Shown: piece by piece, positions 6,245-11,653 of the stretch
Position numbering within the stretch: the first letter of the stretch is position 1
Layout: every line of letters begins with the position of its first letter
From: Desulfobacterales bacterium
GTDB taxonomy: Bacteria; Desulfobacterota; Desulfobacteria; Desulfobacterales; RPRI01
Length of the DNA: 13,159 nt
Direction of reading: 5' to 3'
Assembly (NCBI GenBank): GCA_020052975.1
Contig: JAGVOC010000240.1
Location: forward strand, 1-13,159
Notes under the pieces: model-generated
What the model was told of the DNA's origin: nothing
Database searches by the model: none
What the model saw: only the letters and a program-made list of their open reading frames with translations
Position numbers and translations under genes: made by a program

Positions 6245-6681
6245 TATTGTGGAAACTGCCGTTGATTTTGTTGCACTCTTTATTATTTTTTACTCTGTCA
6301 GATGCTCCTGAATACTCCCCTGTAAAGTGTGAAGCCGACGATTTTTAATCTTGCTTGATGGCCATTTCAGAATCGTAATCCTCATCGATGGTGCTTCCTA
6401 ACTGCCTGCTAGAAAAAAAGAATGCTTATGATCGCCGGTATGACCCGGAATTGAGAAGAATAGGGATATAGGGAACCCCTTTGTGGGAGGTACAAGCGCA
6501 ACTCGCATTCTGAAAAAAAGGATGCTTACAGGCTCCCCTTACCTTTCCTTTTTCGTTTCGCATATATAAAAAAATCTTCACTGAAAATTTTAGAAAGTTT
6601 TGAAAATTTGTCCCCTTATTACCATGATGACGATTATTCATTTGATGACAGGAACAAGAGCGGAAGCTACCATGATGATCT
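6245..6681. other. Gene-free left arm of the island
   Basis: These ~430 bp hold no supported gene. Visible features are a near-repeat of GAAAAAAAGRATGCTTA (around 6413 and 6512) and an exact 11-mer repeat TACCATGATGA (6620-6630 and 6668-6678) just behind the XRE gene. No clear terminator for the XRE gene was found. Confidence 0.5.
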
Positions 6682-7008
6682 TTATAATGATTTCAAGCCG
6701 TTTAATAAATCCGATAATATCTTGACGGTTTCCGGGGAAGATACGTTGATGCTCTCGATGAGAGACTTTTTCATTTTTTTCGCGTCTGATAGAGGAATAG
6801 GAAAATTGAATAAATCGGCTACTTCAACATTCAAACCTTTTGCGACCTTGATCAGGGTGTCGATGGAAAAGTTTTTTTGTCCCCTTTCAATTGACCCTAT
6901 GTGGGTGCAATGCAGTTCAGATTCATATCCTAGTTTTTCCTGAGATAATCCCTTCTCTTTTCTCAACTGACGAATTCGATCACCGATCAGTCTTTTTACA
7001 TCTGCCAC
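6682..7008 (-). CDS. XRE-family HTH repressor
   Basis: This is a 108-aa Cro/CI-type DNA-binding protein. The helix-turn-helix domain covers about 8-66: IGDRIRQLRKEKGLSQEKLG, then the recognition helix region THIGSIERGQKNFSIDTLIKVAKGL and VEVADLF. The remaining ~40 residues form a short helical tail with no protease or ligand domain. The start is GTG, supported by AGGGGG six bases before it. It is likely the maintenance repressor of the island or of its cargo; divergent placement from the cargo genes and the dyad upstream suggest it controls its own promoter region. An antitoxin role is possible, but no toxin-like partner adjoins it. Confidence 0.85.
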   Translation of the reverse strand: MADVKRLIGDRIRQLRKEKGLSQEKLGYESELHCTHIGSIERGQKNFSIDTLIKVAKGLNVEVADLFNFPIPLSDAKKMKKSLIESINVSSPETVKILSDLLNGLKSL

Positions 7009-7377
7009 GTTACACCCCCTTAATTACTTGTTTTTTATAAGCAAAAAGGAGGATACGGTCTACAGTCTGTAATAACTAATAAATGTTGAAATTAATTATT
7101 ATGGACTGTATTATACAAAATAATCTTCGTCACCAGCTAACCATTAGTTTACAAAGCAAGCAAATAAAACCTTCAGAGCGATCAAATAAGAGGCTGTCAT
7201 GAACGGATTGATTCAAAGATCCCGTGTCTCGAAAAGAGTGCGGAGTTATTTTTATTCCAAATCAATACATATCTTATAGCAACCAGCATAGAGGATAATA
7301 AGCCTGGCGTGATTTTGGCACCAATCCGTCACCAGCCATTGATTTACCGCGTTAGACCATAATGTTGGGAGTAACTG
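7009..7377. other. Divergent regulatory region between repressor and cargo
   Basis: No gene is supported here. It separates the leftward XRE gene from the rightward cargo genes and carries the dyad and -10 described at 7061-7115. An ATG at 7199 opens a 26-codon frame after AGAGG, too short and featureless to call. Confidence 0.5.
7061..7115 (-). promoter_or_regulatory. Candidate operator and promoter for the XRE gene
   Basis: TACAGTC (7061-7067) and GACTGTA (7104-7110) are exact inverted half-sites about 36 bp apart. The minus strand reads TATAAT at 7110-7115, adjoining the second half-site. A repressor bound here would cover a leftward promoter. The -35 is weak, and the link to the XRE protein is inferred from position only. 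Confidence 0.35.
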
Positions 7378-7626
7378 ATGATATTTAAAATTATATTCTG
7401 GGCAATAGTGGTTTATATCGGGATAATCATTTTGTGGAGACTGTTTATTTCTATTATGATAATTATTAATAGTTACCAGGATGGTGGCATTAAAGGAGGT
7501 TTTGTTGGCGTCTTAACAGCTTTGGGAGTCAATTTGCTGATGATACTTGGCGATATTTGGGGATTCATTAAATTTGCGATAGGAATTTTAATCATAATGC
7601 TTATTATCCGAGCTTGTTCAAGTTAA
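7378..7626 (+). CDS. Small hydrophobic membrane protein, 82 aa
   Basis: This is an almost entirely hydrophobic protein. The N-terminal segment (about 2-20, then 22-34) and the C-terminal segment (about 60-78, ending IRACSS) are strong membrane spans, and the middle (GGFVGVLTALGVNLLMILGDIWG) may form a third. No catalytic motif is seen. GGGAG lies about six bases before the ATG. It heads a three-gene plus-strand run (membrane protein, lipoprotein, membrane protein) that is AT-rich and opposite in strand to the core island genes, as expected of cargo. I do not recognise the family. A role at the cell envelope, such as phage exclusion, is conceivable but unproven. Confidence 0.7.
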   Translation: MIFKIIFWAIVVYIGIIILWRLFISIMIIINSYQDGGIKGGFVGVLTALGVNLLMILGDIWGFIKFAIGILIIMLIIRACSS

Positions 7627-7720
7627 TACGGAGAATGAAATCAATCAAGGACATTTGGGTATTTGCCAGTGTGTTTTGTTTAAGAAGTCATATAGAAATA
7701 GAGGACCAGGAGGTAGAACG

Positions 7721-8086
7721 ATGAGGAAGACTATCATATTTGTTTTGCTGTTTTTATTTATTGTGGGATGCGCTGCCAAATCTAAAGAACACGGGCACAC
7801 TTCAATTGTAAGAACTGGTATTTTACGAATGGGTATTAATAAAAAGGCGTTCATAGAAGCGTGGGGAGATCCATATCGGACGGGGACAGTAGCAAGCGAG
7901 GAGTTTGTAAGGGCGGGTTGGTCTGGTGGTGGAGGTGGTTTTTTTAAAGGTCGTAGAACGCTTGTGGTTTGGTCTTATGAAAAAATAGGCATTGAACTCG
8001 CGTTTGACGGTAATTCGCTTGTTGGATGGAAGACAGATAAAACGGTTCAAGAATTAAAAGCGGTCGCAAAACCTTTGCCGGAATAG
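7721..8086 (+). CDS. BamE/SmpA-like lipoprotein, 121 aa
   Basis: A lipoprotein signal is clear: MRKTIIFVLLFLFIVGC with lipobox I-V-G-C and lipidated C17. I chose the ATG at 7721 because AGGAGGT lies about six bases upstream and the signal peptide starts there; upstream in-frame codons would bury it. The mature part has the pattern GMNK-type helix start (RMGINKKAFIEAWGDP), a glycine-rich loop (SGGGGGFF), then LVVWSYEKIGIELAFDGNSLVGW, which recalls the BamE/SmpA/OmlA fold seen in many small lipoproteins. The resemblance is by pattern only. It probably sits in the outer or inner membrane facing the periplasm. It is the middle gene of the cargo trio. Confidence 0.8.
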   Translation: MRKTIIFVLLFLFIVGCAAKSKEHGHTSIVRTGILRMGINKKAFIEAWGDPYRTGTVASEEFVRAGWSGGGGGFFKGRRTLVVWSYEKIGIELAFDGNSLVGWKTDKTVQELKAVAKPLPE

Positions 8087-8132
8087 CACCATAAAGAAAA
8101 CACTATTTCCAACAGACTCAAAAGAGGTTGCG

Positions 8133-8432
8133 ATGAAACTAATTGATAAGTTTAAAACAAAGCAGTTTGGCGCATTTCTTATTGCAGTTGGTATTTTTAT
8201 TCCTTTAATTCTGTATCCGTTTACAGCCGTTGAAACAAACGTTCTTATTGCGCAGATACGAACTGCTCAGGCCGGAGGCTCATTTGACGCGAGGCTGTGC
8301 AATCTTGAGGTTGCTTTTTGTAAGGGCTTTGTAATTCCATATAAATATCCTGTTGCTCTTGGCGTCCTGTTCGTTTTTATCGGAAGCTGTTTCGTACTCT
8401 TTTTTAAAAAAGGTGGCGTTATATATCTATGA
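8133..8432 (+). CDS. Two-span membrane protein, 99 aa
   Basis: The first membrane span is at about 12-32 and the second at about 73-91, with basic ends (KFKTK at the N terminus, KK after the second span), so both termini should be cytoplasmic and the ~40-residue loop periplasmic. The loop holds C56 and C63, which could form a disulfide. AGAGG precedes the ATG by about six bases. It follows the lipoprotein gene by 46 bp and is probably cotranscribed with it. No family is recognised. With its neighbours it may form a small envelope complex; this is inference from order and topology. Confidence 0.7.
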   Translation: MKLIDKFKTKQFGAFLIAVGIFIPLILYPFTAVETNVLIAQIRTAQAGGSFDARLCNLEVAFCKGFVIPYKYPVALGVLFVFIGSCFVLFFKKGGVIYL

Positions 8433-8530
8433 TCGTCCTTACCTATAAAGTTAGCCGAGGGAAGAAGTAGAGAAGTTTAAGGAGGCAGAGAAAAAGCTTG
8501 CCATGCTGCACCCAAAGCAGAGCGTAATTT

Positions 8531-8791
8531 TCAAAGCGCAAGATCAGTCCATTCCCCGGCATCAGTCAGAGGCGGTGTCCCCAAAAAGCGAATAAAGATA
8601 AGAGTAAGGACGCTTTCGTCAAAATGACCATATTTTTGGTGTAGCTCGGCCAGTCTTTCTTTCATTTTGGCGTCGCGTTCCTCCTTTGCATACCCGGAAA
8701 CCGTAATAACTCGTTCCTGCTTGGGGATTACTGAATATGAATCTAATTCGAGTTTTTTTTCAAGTAATTCAAGTCGTTTTTTAACGTTCAC
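8531..8791 (-). CDS. Coiled-coil small protein coupled to HTH gene, 86 aa
   Basis: I place the start at GTG 8791, which overlaps the stop of the HTH gene by 11 bp (GTGAACGTTAA) and has AAGGAAAA before it; the overlap implies translational coupling. The N terminus (NVKKRLELLEKKLELD) is a short coiled coil, followed by a charged helix (AKEERDAKMKERLAELHQKYG) and a hydrophobic strand (SVLTLIFIRFL). The proteins next to small-terminase-like genes in phages often have this type of sequence, but I cannot name a family. It probably works with the upstream HTH protein. A longer frame starting further upstream would lie wholly inside the HTH gene and is unlikely. Confidence 0.65.
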   Translation of the reverse strand: MNVKKRLELLEKKLELDSYSVIPKQERVITVSGYAKEERDAKMKERLAELHQKYGHFDESVLTLIFIRFLGTPPLTDAGEWTDLAL

Positions 8792-9182
8792 GGTATGTTT
8801 TCCTTTCCAGTACAAGTTTCTCAACGGTTTCAAGCCTTTCTTCGATTTCAGATAATTCACTATATTTTAAATAGTGTGAGATAATATCGTTTGCCACAGA
8901 TCTCTTTAAAAAATCGCTTTCATTGTCTAACAGGCCTACCAGGGTTGAAACAGCCCGACCTATGTTGGCTCGGAGACAGTTCATGGCGTCTGTTACAAGT
9001 TCATTTTGCTGCTTCTTCAAGGCCGCAACAAAGTCAGGATTTTTTAGCCATCTATAATATGTGTCGGTTCGGATCTTTGCCTGTCGACATGCCTCTTGAA
9101 CACTCGGAGCAACTGCAAGATAGGGTAGGGCTCGCTTCTGCCTATCGCTTAAATCCGCATGGTTTATATTTGTATCTGACAT
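8781..9182 (-). CDS. Terminase-small-subunit-like HTH protein, 133 aa
   Basis: The N-terminal half (LSDRQKRALPYLAVAPSVQEACRQAKIRTDTYYRWLKNPDF, about 11-51) is a phage homeodomain-like helix-turn-helix of the phBC6A51 type, commonly annotated as terminase small subunit or HTH. A long helical region follows, ending in a coiled coil (SEIEERLETVEKLVLER). AAGGGG lies six bases before the ATG. In full phages a large terminase normally follows; here it does not, and only the coupled 86-aa gene does. In a satellite such a protein could recognise the element's own DNA for packaging by a helper, or it could be a simple regulator. Domain identity is good by pattern; the packaging role is inferred. Confidence 0.75.
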   Translation of the reverse strand: MSDTNINHADLSDRQKRALPYLAVAPSVQEACRQAKIRTDTYYRWLKNPDFVAALKKQQNELVTDAMNCLRANIGRAVSTLVGLLDNESDFLKRSVANDIISHYLKYSELSEIEERLETVEKLVLERKTYRER

Positions 9183-9213
9183 ATTTGGCCCCTTAGTGCT
9201 CTTTTTTGTCGGC

Positions 9214-9267
9214 TCACGTCATCTTTTTTAGGTTGAACAGTTCCGCCACATCCTTTACTGATAGCAT
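9214..9267 (-). pseudogene. Truncated excisionase-like HTH fragment
   Basis: The frame starting ATG at 9267 reads MLSVKDVAELFNLKKMT and then stops at TGA. This is the characteristic opening of MerR/excisionase-type HTH_17 domains (helix, turn, recognition helix), which normally continue with a VYR-type segment for about 50 residues. No frame downstream continues it convincingly before the next gene starts at 9182. It begins two bases after the stop of the Cys-module gene. It is probably a remnant of a deleted or frameshifted gene; chance resemblance in 17 residues is possible. Confidence 0.4.
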
Positions 9268-9268
9268 C

Positions 9269-9661
9269 TTAAGCAGATAATCGATTCTGAGACGAAATTT
9301 CCTTGATAAGCCCCTGTCTATTTGGCCGTATATTAGCCATCGCTTCTCCGCTTCGACCTCTTCTTTTTCCTACAAAAAGCGGATTCGTTCCGAAACGATA
9401 GATGTGACAGTTACAATAAGTCGTCTTACAATCCCGGACAAGGGAAGGACTCCCACTCGTGCACTGGAGGCAGAATTTCCGGATAATCTTGACAGAAGGT
9501 CGGCCTCTACCCATCCGATAAGGATAAAAAGAGCAGGCGTCGAATGCAGGGTTTTTGCCGTCACCACCGCAGTTTTTTACGTCTCCAACAGCACCACCGA
9601 CACAATTCAAACAAAAAGCTCTGATTGCACGGCCAGGTGTTTTTTTCTTGATAGTTTTTAT
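9269..9661 (-). CDS. Double Cys-module (zinc-finger-like) protein, AUA start
   Basis: The 130-aa product contains two tandem copies of one motif. Module 1 is IRAFCLNC-VGG-VKNC-DACSFYPYRMGRGRPS; module 2 is IRKFCLQC-SG-VRDC-TYCNCHIYRFGTNP. Each has CxxC plus two later cysteines and a YR-G closing motif, typical of a small metal-binding domain found near phage and satellite genes. ATG, GTG and TTG are all absent before the first module: the first such codon (TTG 9610) lies inside the first CxxC. The best start is ATA at 9661, preceded at six bases by AAAGGAGG and giving MKTIKKKTPGRAIRAFC. It overlaps the stop of the upstream 49-aa ORF as ATAA. The function is unknown; nucleic-acid binding is likely. 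A start-loss mutation is the alternative. Confidence 0.7.
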   Translation of the reverse strand: MKTIKKKTPGRAIRAFCLNCVGGAVGDVKNCGGDGKNPAFDACSFYPYRMGRGRPSVKIIRKFCLQCTSGSPSLVRDCKTTYCNCHIYRFGTNPLFVGKRRGRSGEAMANIRPNRQGLIKEISSQNRLSA

Positions 9662-9807
9662 TTTAGGCCTCCTTTTTTTTTAATTGTTAGTAAGGGCACC
9701 GGCATTCGTTTTTCCCACCGCTTGCCGCACTCTCTCCCTAAATATCCCATAAAGACTTTAAAGATAGTGTCCTTTTTGACACTCGTTAGAAAATCCTGAC
9801 TTTTCAT
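9658..9807 (-). CDS. Small ORF coupled to Cys-module gene, 49 aa
   Basis: This frame (MKSQDFLTSVKKDTIFKVFMGYLG, continuing to KKKGGLK) runs from ATG 9807 to a TAA whose bases overlap the ATA start of the Cys-module gene. The ribosome site AAAGGAGG of that next gene lies within its last codons, after a run of nine A. Its own ribosome site is weak. The arrangement looks like a coupled pair or a leader peptide whose translation opens the next start. I do not recognise the protein. Short length and a poor start site keep confidence low. Confidence 0.4.
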   Translation of the reverse strand: MKSQDFLTSVKKDTIFKVFMGYLGRECGKRWEKRMPVPLLTIKKKGGLK

Positions 9808-9928
9808 GTAAACCCATATAAAATATGACTTTATTCAATTTTGCCGAATTTTATGAGATACTATCCTTCGATTAACTGATGTTCTTTTGTACACTCGTTA
9901 GCCTCTAACTGGTGTCGAAATGTACACT
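9779..9928. repeat. Repeats within and behind the winged-helix gene
   Basis: ACACTCGTTAG occurs exactly at 9779-9789 and 9891-9901, and TGTACACT at 9889-9896 and 9921-9928. The coding copies specify the repeated C-terminal peptide of the winged-helix protein; the outer copy lies behind its stop, where AGTGTC/GACACT also forms a 6-bp dyad. They could be binding sites near a replication gene or decayed coding repeats. Confidence 0.45.
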
Positions 9929-10523
9929 TAACTTTTTTCTTAACAGCGTCTTTTCGTTTCTGCTCGATAGCCTTCTTCTTGTCAGGATCACTGTTAATAA
10001 GTGCCCAGCCCCGGCTCTTTCGGATGTCCTTGTTTCTCGGATTCCTTGCGGGTTTAAAGTCGTCTGTGCCAAAAAGTTTCCAGCGGTCATCGATAAAGTA
10101 AGTGGATACATCGCCAGTGCCTTTTGCGGGCTTCCTGCCGCCTTTCCCCAAGTGTTTAATATCTATCAAACCCTTTTGCTGAAGCTCGTCAATGGCATCT
10201 CTAAACTGCTTTCGAGTGAAGCCCTTTTGCTCTGCTTCCGCATATGGGTAAATAATTTTTCCGTTATTTCTTATTATCCAAACTTTGCCTTTGCCCTTTT
10301 TAACTTTTCTCATATCGCGTTTCGCTAAAAAATCTTGATAAATTAAAAGAGCGCATCGGCTCAATGATCGGTTGGCCTTGCTGTTGATCAATTCTTTCGT
10401 AAGATATATTTTCTCTTCTTTCTCAGGATGCTCTTGACTACACCAAGATAGCCCAGGATTCGCCTCATTCCACCGTTTAGCTGTTTTAATTGTTTGTTGT
10501 ATATTTTCTGCAACTGTTGTCAT
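9861..10523 (-). CDS. Winged-helix protein, possible replication initiator, 220 aa
   Basis: The middle of the protein (about 38-125) has the pattern of a winged helix: LTKELINSKANRSLSRCALLIYQDF, a basic wing (RKVKKGKGKVWIIRNNGKI), then FTRKQFRDAIDELQQKGLIDI as recognition helix. A glycine/lysine-rich strand (LGKGGRKPAKGTGDVSTYFID) and a basic tail follow. The tail ends in two degenerate repeats, CTFRHQLEAN and ECTKEHQLIEG. Such proteins in small phage-related islands sit where a replication or DNA-binding protein is expected; the role is inferred. AAGGGA lies before the ATG. It follows the AlpA-like gene by about 87 bp, a gap that holds a nested inverted repeat. A transcriptional regulator is the main alternative. 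Confidence 0.7.
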   Translation of the reverse strand: MTTVAENIQQTIKTAKRWNEANPGLSWCSQEHPEKEEKIYLTKELINSKANRSLSRCALLIYQDFLAKRDMRKVKKGKGKVWIIRNNGKIIYPYAEAEQKGFTRKQFRDAIDELQQKGLIDIKHLGKGGRKPAKGTGDVSTYFIDDRWKLFGTDDFKPARNPRNKDIRKSRGWALINSDPDKKKAIEQKRKDAVKKKVKCTFRHQLEANECTKEHQLIEG

Positions 10524-10540
10524 GCCCGTTCCCTTTTGAA

Positions 10541-10607
10541 TTGACCGGTGATCCCGAAGGGAACAAACGAGATCATTTTTTCACGGTTCCCAAGCCGCGC
10601 CGGTCAA
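10541..10607. repeat. Nested inverted repeat between AlpA and winged-helix genes
   Basis: The outer arms TTGACCGG (10541-10548) and CCGGTCAA (10600-10607) and the inner arms GGGAAC (10559-10564) and GTTCCC (10586-10591) nest to form a cruciform-like structure with an AT-rich centre. There is no suitable T-tract for a minus-strand terminator. A replication origin or an attenuator for the following gene fits the position. Confidence 0.55.
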
Positions 10608-10610
10608 ATT

Positions 10611-10820
10611 TTATTTTCTGTCTATCAACTCCCTGATGTCGGATGCTCGCCACACGGTCACGCGCTCCGACAGCTTAATGGGTTTCGGAAACCTGCCATC
10701 CTTTACGCCCGCCCACCACGACGAACGAGAAACCGGGACGAATCGAAGAACCTGCTTGACCCGCAGTAATCCTATTTTGGGAAGCTCTTGTATTTCCGGA
10801 ATGTTTGAATCTTTTGACAT
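10611..10820 (-). CDS. AlpA-family regulator, 69 aa
   Basis: The protein carries the AlpA/excisionase HTH pattern: LLRVKQVLRFVPVSRSSWWAGVKDGRFPKPIKLSERVTVWRASDIRELI. This includes the SRSSWW recognition helix, the G-x-FPxPxKL wing and the VTVWRASDI closing motif. AlpA proteins activate or direct integrase use and excision in P4-like and cryptic islands. I moved the start to ATG 10820 because GGAGGG lies six bases before it and family members are about 70 aa; the longer start at 10856 adds unrelated residues. The integrase is two genes upstream on the same strand, consistent with joint control of mobility. Confidence 0.88.
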   Translation of the reverse strand: MSKDSNIPEIQELPKIGLLRVKQVLRFVPVSRSSWWAGVKDGRFPKPIKLSERVTVWRASDIRELIDRK

Positions 10821-10941
10821 ATGCTGCCCTCCTATGTTGTTCATCATGGAGGCCAATTTAAGACAGAATGTTTTAGAAGAATATGGAGAGATAAGAAAAA
10901 GCTTAAAAATCTCTGGGAAGAGTAAGGATGGGGGGGGCTTA

Positions 10942-11559
10942 TTATTTTAAACCGTATTCTTTCCTTACGGTCCTTATGATAGCTTCCGCATTCATGATTG
11001 CCGTTTGGACTTGTTTTAGATATTTTTCATCAAAGTACCCTGCACCATTATAGCTACCGGATGGGCTACCCGAAAGACCGAAATATCTCCTTGTGGTTTC
11101 AGTTTTATTTTTTTTTGCTTCAAGGTATATATCATAAATTGCCCATATACCTTCAGCTATGGCAGTTTTCCGGTTTCGTTTCTTAAGTAATTCTATATAA
11201 GGTTTTATTGTCTCCTTGAAATCCTCAACCAGCTGAGTTTTGGTTTTGCCTTTCAGATCAACCTTTAGATAAAGCTTGTTGTCTTTAAGAATTGGTGTGG
11301 TTTTCTCCCCCTTGCATGGGTTTATATAAGGTGTATTTGGTAAATTATGAACAACTTTGACGCTCCGCGAATCCTTCCGTTTTTTTGCAACTTCGTCGGC
11401 ATGGAGAATTGCCTCAAATTCATATCCCCACTTTTTCTTGAAATAAGGCAGGAATGATAAAATTTCATCAGCTTTAAGTTTTTTATACCCTGCATAATCC
11501 TTCTTAAATTCGGGATGCCTCTTAATTGCCTGACGCTTATCAAGATCCGTAATCCTCAT
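10942..11559 (-). CDS. Hypothetical basic protein, 205 aa
   Basis: I do not recognise this family. The start is ATG 11559 (MRITDLDKRQ), with AGGAGG six bases upstream; the longer frame would add an arginine-rich stretch with no ribosome site. The protein is rich in lysine and mostly helical, with tandem charged helices (HPEFKKDYAGYKKLKADEIL; VEDFKETIKPYIELLKKR) and a final part containing RRYFGLSG, YFDEKYLKQVQTAIMNAE and RTVRKEYGLK. Nothing suggests export or a membrane span. It lies between the integrase and AlpA genes, so a role in element control or DNA handling is possible. A composite dyad lies in its leader (11593-11645). An 8-G run follows its stop. Confidence 0.75.
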   Translation of the reverse strand: MRITDLDKRQAIKRHPEFKKDYAGYKKLKADEILSFLPYFKKKWGYEFEAILHADEVAKKRKDSRSVKVVHNLPNTPYINPCKGEKTTPILKDNKLYLKVDLKGKTKTQLVEDFKETIKPYIELLKKRNRKTAIAEGIWAIYDIYLEAKKNKTETTRRYFGLSGSPSGSYNGAGYFDEKYLKQVQTAIMNAEAIIRTVRKEYGLK

Positions 11560-11592
11560 TTTCCGCCTCCTGTCGCGGCCTGGTGATTTAAT

Positions 11593-11645
11593 CCGGGGAA
11601 ACCGGCCCAAGATAACCGGCTTGTTGGGTGGCCTCCCTATCCCCG
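11593..11645. repeat. Composite dyad between integrase and 205-aa gene
   Basis: The outer arms CGGGGA (11593-11598) and TCCCCG (11640-11645) enclose GGCCCAA pairing imperfectly with TTGGG-TGGCC. No T-run follows on the minus strand, so it is not a standard terminator of the integrase gene. It could be a leader structure or operator for the next gene. Confidence 0.35.
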
Positions 11646-11653
11646 AAAAATAA

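Noticed and set aside
6142..6348. Plus-strand 68-codon frame at the left island end
   Set aside because: It covers the putative att copy and arm sites, its start falls at the end of the terminator T-run, and its composition is that of AT-rich non-coding DNA.
6426..6641. Minus-strand 71-codon frame in the left arm
   Set aside because: There is no ribosome site, no domain pattern and poor composition.
7199..7279. 26-codon plus-strand frame before the cargo genes
   Set aside because: AGAGG precedes the ATG, but it is too short and featureless to separate from chance.
8455..8595. Plus-strand open stretch reading VEKFKEAEKKLAMLHPKQSV
   Set aside because: It looks weakly coding but has no start with a ribosome site, and it overlaps the end of the minus-strand 86-aa gene. 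It is at most a gene fragment.
9404..9799. Plus-strand 131-codon frame
   Set aside because: It lies antisense to the Cys-module gene and the 49-aa ORF, has low-quality composition, and the opposite frame has clear motifs and a ribosome site.
10636..10950. Plus-strand 104-codon frame, including an ATG at about 10848 giving a 34-aa peptide
   Set aside because: Most of it is antisense to the AlpA-like gene, and the terminal part has no ribosome site.
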